A stretch of 64,000 bases of DNA, from contig JAEMWC010000160.1 of assembly GCA_016490735.1 (NCBI GenBank), positions 982,501 to 1,046,500 on the forward strand. The letters are read 5' to 3'. The stretch is from Pachyseris speciosa (taxonomy: Eukaryota; Cnidaria; Anthozoa; Scleractinia; Pachyseridae). The notes under the pieces are model-generated. The model was not told the origin of the DNA and did not search any database. It saw only the letters and a program-made list of their open reading frames with translations. A program made the position numbers and the translations under genes. Shown piece after piece: positions 36,292 to 42,599 of this stretch (the first letter of the stretch is position 1; each line of letters starts with the position of its first letter).

Positions 36292-37035
36292 AAAAGCAAG
36301 CCCACTTGTGACGTTTTCTCGCCCACTTCTCTCCAACAAAACGAATTTGAAACACCTTTCATCGTATATTCCTATTGCTTCTCACCAGAAAATTATATTT
36401 ATGTCATGTCCTAAAGGTTTCGCCTGCTTGCAGTTCATCGTACGTGATATGTAATATTTGCCTCGCTAGAACCGAAGATGAACAAAACAAAACGAGAAAA
36501 CGCAACACTAATCTCTATATTTACTTCTATTTCAGATGTTATAGTCTGGATAGTACCTGTACATCTTTTAAAATGATGATGACCAATTGTACAGAATTTT
36601 AGGAGAACCCGGCTCAAGAATAAATATGCGCGGAGTAATAATTTCGCCCAAAAAAAAAAAAAAAAAAAAACATTAAAGAGGGCCTTGTCTTTCCATTGTC
36701 TTTCTAAACGGCAGATTTTTAGTTTAACATATGTCATCTAACTTTTCAGATATATTTACATTAAGGAAGCTATCTCCTGGAGTTTAAAAGCGGAATGAAC
36801 TCATCCCTACAACTGCAAGTCCATCTCTCTCAGTATTCTTAGAGTAAGCTGAATGACACCTTTTACTGAAACATTTATATCCTATATCACGATAGATTAG
36901 TGCAAAACAACTGAGGAAAAAACAACAGTTTTTGGAAAGAATGGGAAACTTACCGTCCAAGCAGGCTGAAATAAGTCTTAAGGCCGTCAAAGGCAAGAGG
37001 ACCAAGAGAACGTGAAGTTGAAGAAAGATATCCAT
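14779..37035 (-). CDS. Secreted PAN-EGF-cbEGF-cbEGF-C-type lectin protein (six-exon gene)
   Basis: Gene model assembled by eye: exons 36954-37035, 32976-33241, 29770-29884, 17082-17204, 15530-15637 and 14779-15179, joined on the minus strand. Lengths 82, 266, 115, 123, 108 and 401 nt sum to 1095, giving 364 residues plus stop. Intron phases run 1, 0, 1, 1, 1 and all agree. Order of parts: signal peptide, PAN/apple, EGF, two calcium-binding EGFs, C-type lectin domain. Proteins of this make-up are secreted or matrix-bound and bind glycans or other proteins, often at cell surfaces. Introns are about 3.7, 3.1, 12.6, 1.4 and 0.35 kb, and the 12.6 kb intron hosts two LINE fragments, a hairpin and a 5 kb transposon. 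The true ligand is unknown. Transcripts could use a different first exon (copies B or C). Confidence 0.82.
15530..15637 (-). CDS. Exon 5: second calcium-binding EGF domain, shortened
   Basis: Acceptor TTCATAG, donor GG|GTTGATG. It encodes an EGF domain starting DINEC, the calcium-binding signature. All six Cys are present, but the last loop is five residues shorter than in exon 4 because of a 15 nt in-frame deletion (GYTGDGFSC became GYSC). It is otherwise almost identical to exon 4, showing a recent duplication. Both ends are phase 1. Confidence 0.82.
15677..15995. repeat. Direct repeat, intronic copy
   Basis: Matches 14440-14735, then jumps at about 15993 to sequence matching the region near 15330. 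This skips the part that holds the lectin exon in the other copy. It is part of the duplication that produced exons 4 and 5. Confidence 0.75.
16084..16969. mobile_element. ~0.9 kb insertion in one copy of the duplicated gene segment
   Basis: Compared with the other copy near 15405-15430, this stretch is extra. It is flanked by AATTAC on both sides (16078-16083 and 16970-16975), a possible 6 bp target duplication. Near the ends, CCAGAAA and TTTCTGG face each other. No coding content was recognised; the frames at 16394-16612 and 16781-17053 are unassigned. Confidence 0.45.
17082..17204 (-). CDS. Exon 4: first calcium-binding EGF domain
   Basis: Acceptor TTTTTCATAG, donor AAAG|GTTGATG, both phase 1. 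It encodes a canonical calcium-binding EGF module of about 41 residues: DINEC start, six Cys, an Asn-Asn-Thr-Ala-Gly-Ser-Tyr-Thr-Cys stretch with the usual aromatic before Cys5, and GYTGDGFSC at the end. Calcium at such domains stiffens EGF tandems. Confidence 0.87.
20090..20287. repeat. Tandem duplication of 99 bp inside the LINE
   Basis: Two copies beginning CTTAAACCTAATCAG at 20090 and 20189, differing at a few positions. Confidence 0.85.
20599..20991. mobile_element. Partial copy of the left end of the 51.6 kb giant element, inside the LINE
   Basis: Near-identical to 51553-51935, from ACGTTACAAAC to the first CCTTCCGAATT. The LINE coding frame is interrupted here: upstream it reads FRSFLSK, and downstream the expected GPGLWNSLP follows. 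No target duplication was recognised. Confidence 0.65.
21253..22339. mobile_element. 1.1 kb foldback (hairpin) element
   Basis: Two arms of about 530 bp meet near 21790-21810. Outer ends are ATCATAACCG and CGGTTATGAT, and inner checkpoints such as TCGACCATGGTGGGAG pair with CTCCCACCGTGGTCGA. Arms differ by scattered substitutions. The open frame at 21834-22115 (minus) lies wholly in one arm and is probably not a gene. The left end abuts the ATCATC tail of the LINE. Confidence 0.75.
22476..23425 (+). pseudogene. LINE fragment (CR1/L2/jockey-like reverse transcriptase C-terminus)
   Basis: Begins within the RT at CGVPQGSI (22505) and continues with [11 protein letters not shown] at 22595, where the usual YADD has become YADN. 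After several frame changes comes [12 protein letters not shown] (about 23060) and a C-terminal tail with GAMLWNQLS (about 23335). It is a distinct copy from the LINE at 17.5-21.2 kb, 5'-truncated and inactive. Confidence 0.75.
23851..24414 (+). CDS. Hypothetical protein, candidate gene of the TTAA element
   Basis: Open frame of 187 codons starting about 200 bp inside the left terminus. The first 60 residues are acidic and Ser-rich ([16 protein letters not shown], later EEDVDFS); the rest is mixed, with several Cys. I recognise no catalytic motif. The opposite strand is also open for 180 codons (23805-24347), so the coding strand is uncertain. It may be a first exon or a remnant. Confidence 0.3.
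   Translation: MDSEDDSILELDTSSNVAIHPFMFEPQNGWSSEEDVDFSMAESKQVTEETEAERSIPSIAPWPITNSASAVVARFCLQKPKAFAGRRWPFWETDFKKSTFPITEHVGIIVIIAQYARQACRRTFTSIGIIVVHLSRNAAQIHNRTRVLPTCLFVSRCFKDCPSDATHLSVTSYFIGSYYHAAPLFQG
24885..25547. mobile_element. 663 bp TIR element rich in AATCGAAC repeats
   Basis: Ends read CCCCGCCGTAGCTAATCGAACG (left) and its reverse-complement counterpart on the right, flanked by AAATA (24880-24884 and 25548-25552). Both subterminal regions carry clusters of AATCGAAC/GTTCGATT. It encloses a short HIRAN-like coding segment at 25168-25330. Confidence 0.65.
25168..25329 (+). pseudogene. HIRAN-like domain fragment inside the AATCGAAC element
   Basis: Frame beginning [20 protein letters not shown], then a [20 protein letters not shown] stretch, a TAG, and after it LGHLQRE in the same frame. 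A glycine-tyrosine turn, a basic-GDRG-ALRVTD run and a final LGHLQRE resemble HIRAN-type DNA-binding domains that occur in some cnidarian transposons. Recognition is from memory only. Truncated and interrupted by a stop at 25327-25329. Confidence 0.35.
25685..27525. mobile_element. Possible 1.8 kb element bounded by AGCGGAGCT motifs
   Basis: The left edge reads TAGCGGAGCTTAGGCGG and is followed by a GGCGGCCCGAAGGGCCGCC palindrome; the right edge (27515-27530) is GGAGCTCCGCTTTTA. The inverted match is only about ten bases and I see no clear target duplication, so the limits are tentative. Contains the 26031-26352 MITE, a (CGA)n run near 25800 and open frames at 26530-26733 and 26980-27177 of unknown meaning. 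Confidence 0.3.
26031..26352. mobile_element. Mutator-like (MULE) MITE, 9 bp target duplication
   Basis: Perfect 9 bp direct repeat CATCGAGGT at 26022-26030 and 26353-26361. Arms of about 100 bp face each other: TAGCTTCCTCGCAGACGTC on the left against TAGCCTCCTTCGCAGACGTC from the right, including CACGAACGTCTGCTGAAC and its complement. Nine-base duplications with long inverted repeats are typical of Mutator-like elements. Confidence 0.8.
28690..29769. other. Intron 3 of the host gene; nothing recognised
   Basis: No coding or repeat structure seen apart from short AT-rich tracts. The frame at 28953-29147 is unassigned. Confidence 0.4.
29770..29884 (-). CDS. Exon 3: EGF-like domain
   Basis: Acceptor TTTTCATTAAG, donor CAGG|GTAAGTG. 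Reads [17 protein letters not shown] and then a GYRCLCPPG segment ending in AHCKQ: six Cys in EGF spacing, without the DxxEC calcium motif. Starts in phase 0 and ends in phase 1, matching exons 2 and 4. Placed between the PAN and calcium-binding EGF parts of the protein. Confidence 0.87.
30002..30055. repeat. (AAT)n microsatellite
   Basis: Run of AAT triplets at the 3' edge of the adjacent SINE, possibly its tail. Confidence 0.9.
30060..30288 (-). mobile_element. tRNA-derived SINE
   Basis: On the minus strand it begins GGGAGCAGGGCTAGCGTAGT, followed by GGTGAGAGCACTCGCC (polymerase III box-A-like), and continues with GTCATATGTGGGC, GGTTCTCTACTCTG, GAGAGGTTTTTCTCCGGG and a TTTGATTTGATTTG end. 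The overall design matches a SINE I recall from coral and anemone genomes. The B box is degraded. Confidence 0.65.
30429..30578. mobile_element. PIF/Harbinger-like MITE, 150 bp
   Basis: Inverted ends AGCCTGGTTCACACTAGCGA, flanked by TAA at 30426-30428 and 30579-30581. Same style as the MITEs at 9397 and 50533. Confidence 0.8.
31166..31268 (+). repeat. Exact direct repeat, copy 1
   Basis: Starts GAAAACATACAAGAAGC and ends TTTTACGTGATTGA. Identical to 32262-32364, 1.1 kb away. Confidence 0.9.
32262..32364 (+). repeat. Exact direct repeat, copy 2
   Basis: Second copy of the segment at 31166-31268, with no difference seen by eye. Confidence 0.9.
32976..33241 (-). CDS. Exon 2: PAN/apple domain
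   Basis: Acceptor TTTCTTTAG, donor CAGAG|GTTGTT. Enters in phase 1 and leaves in phase 0. It encodes about 88 residues: [10 protein letters not shown] start, an ANKRLINHK strand, the [18 protein letters not shown] core with three closely spaced Cys, HSCDLNN and a closing GFFYRG. Five Cys in this order and the C-x3-C-x5-C-x-S-x-N pattern fit PAN/apple domains, which mediate protein or carbohydrate binding. A domain at the N-terminus after a signal peptide is usual. Confidence 0.85.
33242..34189. other. Intron 1 of the host gene; nothing recognised
   Basis: AT-rich, no coding or repeat structure seen. Confidence 0.4.
34193..34565. mobile_element. PIF/Harbinger-like MITE with internal subrepeats
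   Basis: Ends AGGCCTTGGCATACGAGG and AGGCCCTGCAAACGGAG (reverse complement of the right), flanked by TTA at 34190-34192 and 34566-34568. The interior has about three units of ~80 bp with GTTGCAGACACAAA, GTCCTCAACAAATG and CGCGCGCAACATTTG, which create false Cys- and Arg-rich frames on both strands. Confidence 0.75.
34897..34975 (+). repeat. tRNA-like sequence (SINE head or tRNA pseudogene)
   Basis: A 7 bp acceptor stem (GGCTCAG with CTGAGCC), box A (TGGCCTAGTGG) and box B (GGTTCGATTCC) are present. The anticodon arm has a mismatch and the loop CCGGTAA lacks the T expected before the anticodon. A functional tRNA-Thr(GGT) is therefore unlikely. Confidence 0.55.
35017..35293. repeat. (AT)n tracts enclosed by an inverted repeat
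   Basis: ACAACTGTATACATTGCTCA at 35017 returns as the reverse complement at 35268-35293. Between them lie two long (AT)n runs (about 35050-35080 and 35196-35247) and a B-box-like GGGTTCAAATCCC. Probably a folded SINE or MITE remnant. Confidence 0.55.
36954..37035 (-). CDS. Exon 1: signal peptide (copy A)
   Basis: ATG in a fair start context (GACATGG), then [16 protein letters not shown]: a hydrophobic stretch with Leu and Val, ending ISACLDG at the donor ACG|GTAAGTT. Exactly 27 codons plus one base, phase 1, as exon 2 requires. A cleavage site near ISA-C is plausible. This is the copy nearest to exon 2, so I used it in the gene model; copies B and C are alternatives. Confidence 0.75.
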
Positions 37036-37548
37036 GTCGGATGTCTTTGATCCCGACTATAGGTACAGTGAAGTAACAAAGTATAGAACTTCACTGATAA
37101 GAAAAAAATCTCCAGTGAAATATAATTTTCATTTATGTACAACAACTCTCAACTATTATACAGACTTACATGGTCTCCAAAAAAGCACTGCCTTCAAATA
37201 ATAATTATTTTAATTGTCGACAGCACATAATTCCTTTTCAAAACCAGGCGCTCTGCAAACGTCATTAACTTGTCATTTTTCTGACTAAAGTTATTATTTT
37301 GTTTGCGGATACTATAATTTGACAGGCACCATGCAAAACTTTGGCAGGTACCAGTTTGACACGAGTTTATTTAATGAGATAGCGCAGGTTGAACTCGAAA
37401 ATGCTTCGTGTGTTCGAATCAAGAGAAAACTAGAACACATAACAAAGCGTCCACAAGCAGCATCTTCTCTGGTTAAACACATGAAAGCTAAATTCGTAAT
37501 CAAATATATAATCAAACGCTATATTATTATTTTTTCCATGGATTATGC

Positions 37549-37930
37549 CCGGGGGGGGGGGATACTCCCTATAATGGCCTATACGGGGAGGCTCCGCCCG
37601 AAAGGGGTACCTTTTCCACGTTTCAGGGAGATGAAAGGGTAGGAATTTCACGAGTTGAAGTATTTGAAAAGGAAGGGGAATCAGTCATTTAGGCATTGAA
37701 AGGGGAAATATTTCGAAAACACGTACCTTACGACTGTCTTGTTTGAATTTATTGAAAATAACAAGAAGACTTCAGTCTTGCTTTACGTATACGAAAGGGG
37801 TACCATTTGTCAGTGGAAGGTATACGAAAGGGGTACCTTTTCTGTTAAAAATGGTATATAAAGGGTCCGACGACGGGACGGAGCCTCCCCGTGTTAAAAT
37901 TTTTCTTAGTACTCCCCCCCCCCCCCACCC
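37549..37930. mobile_element. G-rich-ended MITE (ATACTCCC family), copy A
   Basis: Begins with a G run and ATACTCCCTATAATGG and ends TTAGTACTCCCCCC, with inside marks GGAGGCTCCGCCCGAAAGGGG and GGACGGAGCCTCCCCGTG facing each other, and TATACGAAAGGGGTACC repeated. Also present in copies B (about 44862-45222) and C (split; right part about 49535-49910), so it was inserted before the duplication. I recall this repeat as common in corals. Confidence 0.65.
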
Positions 37931-38940
37931 CCCTCCTGGGGGATTGTGCTCAAATGGTGCCATTTCTTGCATGATATCATAGGCGAAGGAAATTAAATTT
38001 AAGCTACGGAAGTTTGTCAGCCAATTCGAATACAACGATAGAGTTCAGAGATGGGGAAATTTATTTATTGGTCGAAAACTGTCGCATTAGAATATATCTT
38101 TACAAAGTTAAAATTTTGTAAAAAAAAAAATAATTCGAAAGCTTATTCAATGCAAACTGCAGAATACACAAGCTAGTGGACCTTCGAATGCTTGACGTCC
38201 ACTAATACATGGTCATTTCGTTGATGGCTGTTAAATTCATTTTTCAGCTGACATAAATCCTTTCTTGTACCTGTTCTAAAAGCATCTGACGCTGTTTCTT
38301 TAGCTGCCAGGTTTGACTAATACAAATATGGAAATTATTATACCGAGACGAAGACCCGAAGCGTCCATGAACATATGAAGGTTGGCTTTGTTTAATAAGT
38401 TCATAGGAACAGTCATTTATCCGTGATATTTCGTACATAGCTTCAATGATCCTCTTTCTTCTTGCAGAAAATTGAGAGACTTGACAGCTTTTTAGAGCTC
38501 ATTCAACTTTCATATTTAGGTTGACGCTTTCTCCTAAGCGCCAGGTGTTTAGGTCATTAACATTTTGTCATACACGTACGTCAAGGTAGATCACCTACGT
38601 TAAATTCTATACCGAAAAAAAAAAAAAAAAAAAAAAAATCAGCAGTCGGTAGCATGACGGCAACACACAAATATTTTCATAAAAAACCGAAGAAATATAT
38701 TTGCTTTTAAGTCAGTTGTATTCATTCATGAGTTATTTGACGTTTCAAATACATGTTTATTCCTCACATTAACAATATATAAATAAAGCTGTCTTCGAAG
38801 ATTGGACTTAAGGAATTAAAAATATATGGTGAACTCACTCAAGGCCTTAGAACCGTTATTATTATGTTTAAAGGACTGGCATGATATCGCAAGCTCTTGA
38901 AAAAACTCGTGAATGATTCATTGCTAATTCCTGACTAAGT

Positions 38941-39610
38941 GAAACAGGTTAATTATTAATATAGGTGTAGGTTGGAAGGGCTGATAAAACAAGAATCTAT
39001 TTGAAAAAGAAGTTGTGTTTCGTTTCCGGAATGATAATTTTTGAGGGCGTTTGGGGATGTGGACGAAACCTTGATCTGTCCGATCCCTGTGGATCGCCTG
39101 TGGATTACCCTTAAAATCACTTATATGGCCGATAACATTTTAAGTTCCATTTCTTTCCGTGAAATTCCTTTTACATTAAACACTAAGATTGTTCGTGTTA
39201 AAGACCTGTTCAGTTATCTCAGAAATTACTACCGTTTCAATTATTGGTTCTCGCTTTTATATCTCGAATGACTCCATTTGGTTACAACTTATTTCAGTTG
39301 TCAAGACGTTTACGTTACCTACACTATACCGTCATTATTTCCAATACTGCTTTTCACTACCACTTGAGTAGTGTTCATAACTGCGATGATCAATCACATA
39401 TTCTTTGTTTATTGTATCTGTAAACAAAATTGCCGTGCCTTTAGATTTTCTCAGCTTCTTTGCTTGATTGCAAATAGGACTTGGCTTATTGAGCTTAAAG
39501 GTGTTATATTATGCTGTGCTATAGCTTCAAATAATGTCGAATTAATTCAAACTTCTCGTTAAATTTAATAAATTATACATCGATTTTGTTTACGCTATTT
39601 AACAGCGAAA
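38941..39610. repeat. Repeat following copy A (pairs with 63325-64000)
   Basis: About 93 percent identical by eye to 63325-64000 over the whole stretch, including TTGGAAGGGCTGATAAAAC and GATGATCAATCACATATTC. It shows that 63325 is the original continuation of copy C. The shared open frames (39041 and 63428) are probably not genes. Confidence 0.75.
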
Positions 39611-39699
39611 AGATAATTCAGATTAGTAAGTAATTACAATGTATAGCAAGATAGCTGAGTTAATCTTTTGTCTCACGATTGAGTCACAAAAATGTGGAT

Positions 39700-39740
39700 C
39701 CCGACGTTTCGACCGCTATACTGCTGGTCTTCATCAGGCG
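39700..39740 (-). ncRNA. Hammerhead ribozyme motif (PLE terminal repeat)
   Basis: Minus strand: CTGATGA (39737-39731), a stem GACC...GGTC, then GAAAC (39710-39706). All invariant core parts are in order. Hammerhead motifs in PLE terminal repeats are established. Confidence 0.65.
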
Positions 39741-40186
39741 ATGGTGTCGACTGGCTGCGTGTGAGTATAAGAAGCAACGTGGCTGGTGGTGATTGGTGCG
39801 TTTCGATCCTCGCTTAGGCTGTTGTTGATTGGAGGATGTCGATCCTTGTCGTTCAGACTAGAAATTGTTCCCTCAGCGGTCCGTTTTGGTACTGATCGGC
39901 TGTTGTGGTGTTTGATCGTGGGCACCCACGCTTCAGGAATTTCAATTCCACTGTCCCTGTTAATTTTGTTAGGGTGAAGTCTTATGTGAATAGCCTCTTT
40001 CACCCTACGGGTGTACCAATGTGGGTCTCGGTCAATAAATTTAACTTCGTCCCAGAGCGGATTATACTCACACGCAGCCAGTCGGCACCATCGCCAAATT
40101 CAAATTTCATCTGCTTGTAAAGCGCATTTGATCATATACACATGGAAAATGCGCTATATAAGTTCTAAATTATTATTATTATTATC

Positions 40187-40228
40187 GCCTGACGAAGACC
40201 AGTAGTCGAAACGTCGCGATCCACATCT
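40187..40228 (+). ncRNA. Hammerhead ribozyme motif, second PLE terminal repeat
   Basis: Plus strand: CTGACGA (40189-40195), short stem GAC-CAGTA-GTC, GAAAC (40208-40212). One core base differs from the classic CTGATGA. Confidence 0.5.
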
Positions 40229-40799
40229 TTGTGACTCATTCGTAAGGCAAAAGATTAACTCAGCTATCATTTGAAACCACGATGACGAACACCTTTCATA
40301 ATAATGTATAGCATGTTTTTCAACTTTGGCGCTAGTTGTTAGGTTTCTTAGTTTACAACTATTAGCCTATTCGCCATCCAGTTATTTGCTACTCTCAAGG
40401 TTCTAGGTTCAAGGTTCTTAAATGACACTTCTATAATAATTTGTGCAAAGTCAGCAAGAACTGATAAGTTGCAAAGAGTAGCAAATTGTAACACTCGAAG
40501 CGTCAAGACAACGGAGAGACTCCGTGACAGTTCTGTTGGGTTTTTTTCAGTTATTCTTTCAGCCCACATATGCATGATTACATATGCATACAACAAAGTC
40601 CATCAGCCAATCTTGTAATAACTTCTCCAGTGTTTATTGTACTGCAATATTACGTTTCCTTGAAAATCAACCCTCCATCGGCCTTCCAAGAGGCAATCGC
40701 AAAATGTAATTTGCTACTATTATGACAAAGTTCGAGATCAGAATTCCTTCCCATACTTTATTTTCACTATGGCATCATAGTTGTTGTCAAATGGGCTAA

Positions 40800-41130
40800 T
40801 TGAGTGAATGAATATATGAGAATGAATATATGAAAATCATATATTCGAACTGCGGGTTAATGATTACATATGTGACTGATCATCGCAGTTAGGATTTTTC
40901 TTATATCATTTTCATGTATTCATTCTCATACATTCACCACTCACGGCCGGGTATATAACGAACCAACAAAACGACCAGCTCCTAGATGACTTGTTAGCTC
41001 AGTCGGTAGAGCGCTGCACCGGTGTAACAGAGGTCGTGGGTTCGAATCCCATACAAGCCTGAATTTTTTCAGGCTTTATTTTCACTACTGCTTAAGTAGT
41101 GTTCATAACTGCGATGATCAGTCACATATT
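40800..41130 (+). mobile_element. tRNA-like SINE with hairpin arms
   Basis: A tRNA-like core at 40988-41062 (GTTAGCTCAGTCGGTAGAGC box A, GGGTTCGAATCCC box B, ends pairing ACTTGT with ACAAGC) is followed by CCTGAATTTTTTCAGG, a hairpin, and CACTACTGCTTAAGTAGTG. Upstream, GAACTGCGGG pairs loosely with CATCGCAGTT. I recall this layout from many coral sequences. The anticodon arm does not fold normally, so it is not a functional tRNA. Confidence 0.6.
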
Positions 41131-41186
41131 TAATGAGTGAATTAAGAAACACAGAAAAGTAGAGTAAGATTAATTAATAAAGGGGA

Positions 41187-41254
41187 TTAGTTTCTAAAAA
41201 AACTGTGGTGCTGCGTCGGTGGGGAGTGAAACACGAAAATTTGGTTTATCAACG

Positions 41255-41285
<31 letters not shown>

Positions 41286-41384
41286 GGATTCGATTAGCTG
41301 ACGTTTCGAGCGTTAGCCCTTAGTCGGAGCGAATGATTCGCTCCGACGAAGGGCTAACGCTCGAAACGTCAGCTAATCGAATCC

Positions 41385-41415
<31 letters not shown>

Positions 41416-41440
41416 CGTTGATAAACCAAATTTTCGTTTT
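41187..41440. mobile_element. Paired PLE terminal repeats in perfect hairpin
   Basis: Arms of about 105 bp meet at GCGAATGATTCGC (41329-41341). Each has CCGACGA, a GGGC/GCTC stem and GAAAC (plus-strand copy at 41343-41367), so each is a hammerhead-like motif with one core change. The left arm extends to GGATTAGTTTCTAAAAAAAC, shared with 898-1060. Confidence 0.7.
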
Positions 41441-41792
41441 AAGATTAATTAAGATTTCAGAGCTACTCTACCGATGCAGTGGAACTATAAATAAATGACC
41501 TTAGCCACGGATAGTCAGGATGGAAACGGATTGCAACTTGAAAAAGTGTGTACCGCTGTTATTCAAGTTGAATCTCTTGTCTCAGTAATAACCATCATAA
41601 ACAGATTATGCTTTGCTCTCGTTTTGAGAGTTAAAGTTATATCTGAGGGTGCTATTTTTTTTAGTCTAACTTGATTTAACCTGAACCTTGGCCCATAAAT
41701 AGAAAAATACCCATGGAATAGCTCTTCTTTCAAGAGAAAGATGAAAGCTGCAGTGCAGCGGGGAGTGGCAGATAACATGTTTATATCAGTAA

Positions 41793-41804
41793 ATAATAAT
41801 AATG

Positions 41805-41842
<38 letters not shown>
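41793..41842. repeat. (AAT)n microsatellite
   Basis: Produces the Asn run seen in the overlapping frame. Confidence 0.9.
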
Positions 41843-42579
41843 CGATCTGTTACAGGAAGTGTGTCTGTTAGGCTCTGCATGAATACTAGTACTCAGGAAA
41901 GTTTGGATACTTATTTGGACTGCGTGGCTAATGTTAGAAGTGAAATGGCGAAGGGTTTCCCAACAGCCTGGACACCTCAGATCTCGGGAGGAGGCCAGAT
42001 GAACAGCTAACACCGACAAAGGTCTATCACGCACGTAAGACCCATACCAATCAACCCAATGACACCCTATGTAGATTCTGTGGCAAGACTGCCGAAAGTA
42101 TCCCTCACGTGCTGGTGAGTTGTTCTGCGCTTGCGCAGAATAAGTACCACATGCGTCATAATGCAGCCCTCAAAATACTGTTCTGGGAAGTGCTTAGAGA
42201 GCTTCAGATCTCTGATACAGTGCCACCATGGTATTTCCCGGTGGTTCCAAAACCCATCTACGAGTCACCCGAGGCCAAAGCATATTGGGATATCCCAGTC
42301 TTTGCAGTAAGTGAGCAAGTAAGGCAGAACAGAGTGGATGCGAGATTTATAAATCACGAGAAGAAGATAGTTCTTGCGGTAGAAATGAGCTGCCCGTGGA
42401 CGGAGAACAGAGAAAAGAAACAAGAAGAGAAGACAACCAAGTATGGCCCCCTCCGCTGGGAACTCAAGCAGCAGTTCCCAGGATATGACATTCGGCAGTA
42501 CAACATCGTCGTAGATGTCCTAGGAGGGTGGTCCAGCGAAGTAGACGAGGCTATAGGGAAATACTGGAAAATACTTTAG
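41843..42579 (+). pseudogene. C-terminal part of a non-LTR retrotransposon with a restriction-like endonuclease domain
   Basis: The intact tail frame (42109-42579, with coding similarity from about 42010) has a zinc knuckle CRFCGKTAESIPHVLVSC followed by a PPWYFPVVPKPIYESPEA segment. Then comes VDARFINHEKKIVLAVEMSC, where the Asp and Glu spacing suits a PD-(D/E)xK nuclease, and a closing KYGPLRWELKQ. This arrangement resembles the C-termini of R2/NeSL-type LINEs. Everything upstream (RT) is missing and the start is undefined. The Asn-rich part before it is microsatellite. Confidence 0.6.
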
Positions 42580-42599
42580 CAAGGACCACCGTTGCAAAA

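Larger units (their letters stand above)
35430..38940. repeat. Duplicated unit, copy A (complete)
   Basis: Order of segments: GATTTGAAGTTAATTGTGTC start, a 1 kb block (36.0-36.4 kb), signal-peptide exon (36954-37035), TTTGACAGGCACCATGCAAAAC block (37.3 kb), the ATACTCCC transposon (37.55-37.93 kb), then a block ending CCTGACTAAG. The same order returns in copy C, and from the second block onward in copy B. An (AAAT)n microsatellite at 36258-36293 is specific to this copy. Confidence 0.8.
39645..40268 (-). mobile_element. Penelope-like element fragment with inverted terminal repeats
   Basis: Minus-strand coding remnant (39734-40085) with DRDPHWYTRRVKEAIHIRLH and GIEIPEAWVP, the end of a GIY-YIG-type PLE protein. 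On the left (39645-39745) and on the right (40187-40268) the same terminal sequence, ending AAGATTAACTCAGCTATC, is present in opposite orientation. A LINE/SINE-type tail (AAGCGCATTTGATC, GCGCTATATAAGTTC, then ATT repeats) sits at about 40115-40186. Confidence 0.7.

Noticed and set aside
39041..39271. ORF conserved at 63428-63739
   Set aside because: The whole 600 bp segment is duplicated at DNA level, and indels break the frame differently in the two copies, so there is no sign of coding constraint.
40988..41062. Functional tRNA gene
   Set aside because: The anticodon arm does not fold into the normal 5 bp stem and 7-base loop, and it is embedded in a SINE-like repeat.
41741..42010. Poly-Asn protein
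   Set aside because: Translation of an (AAT)n run with unrelated flanks.
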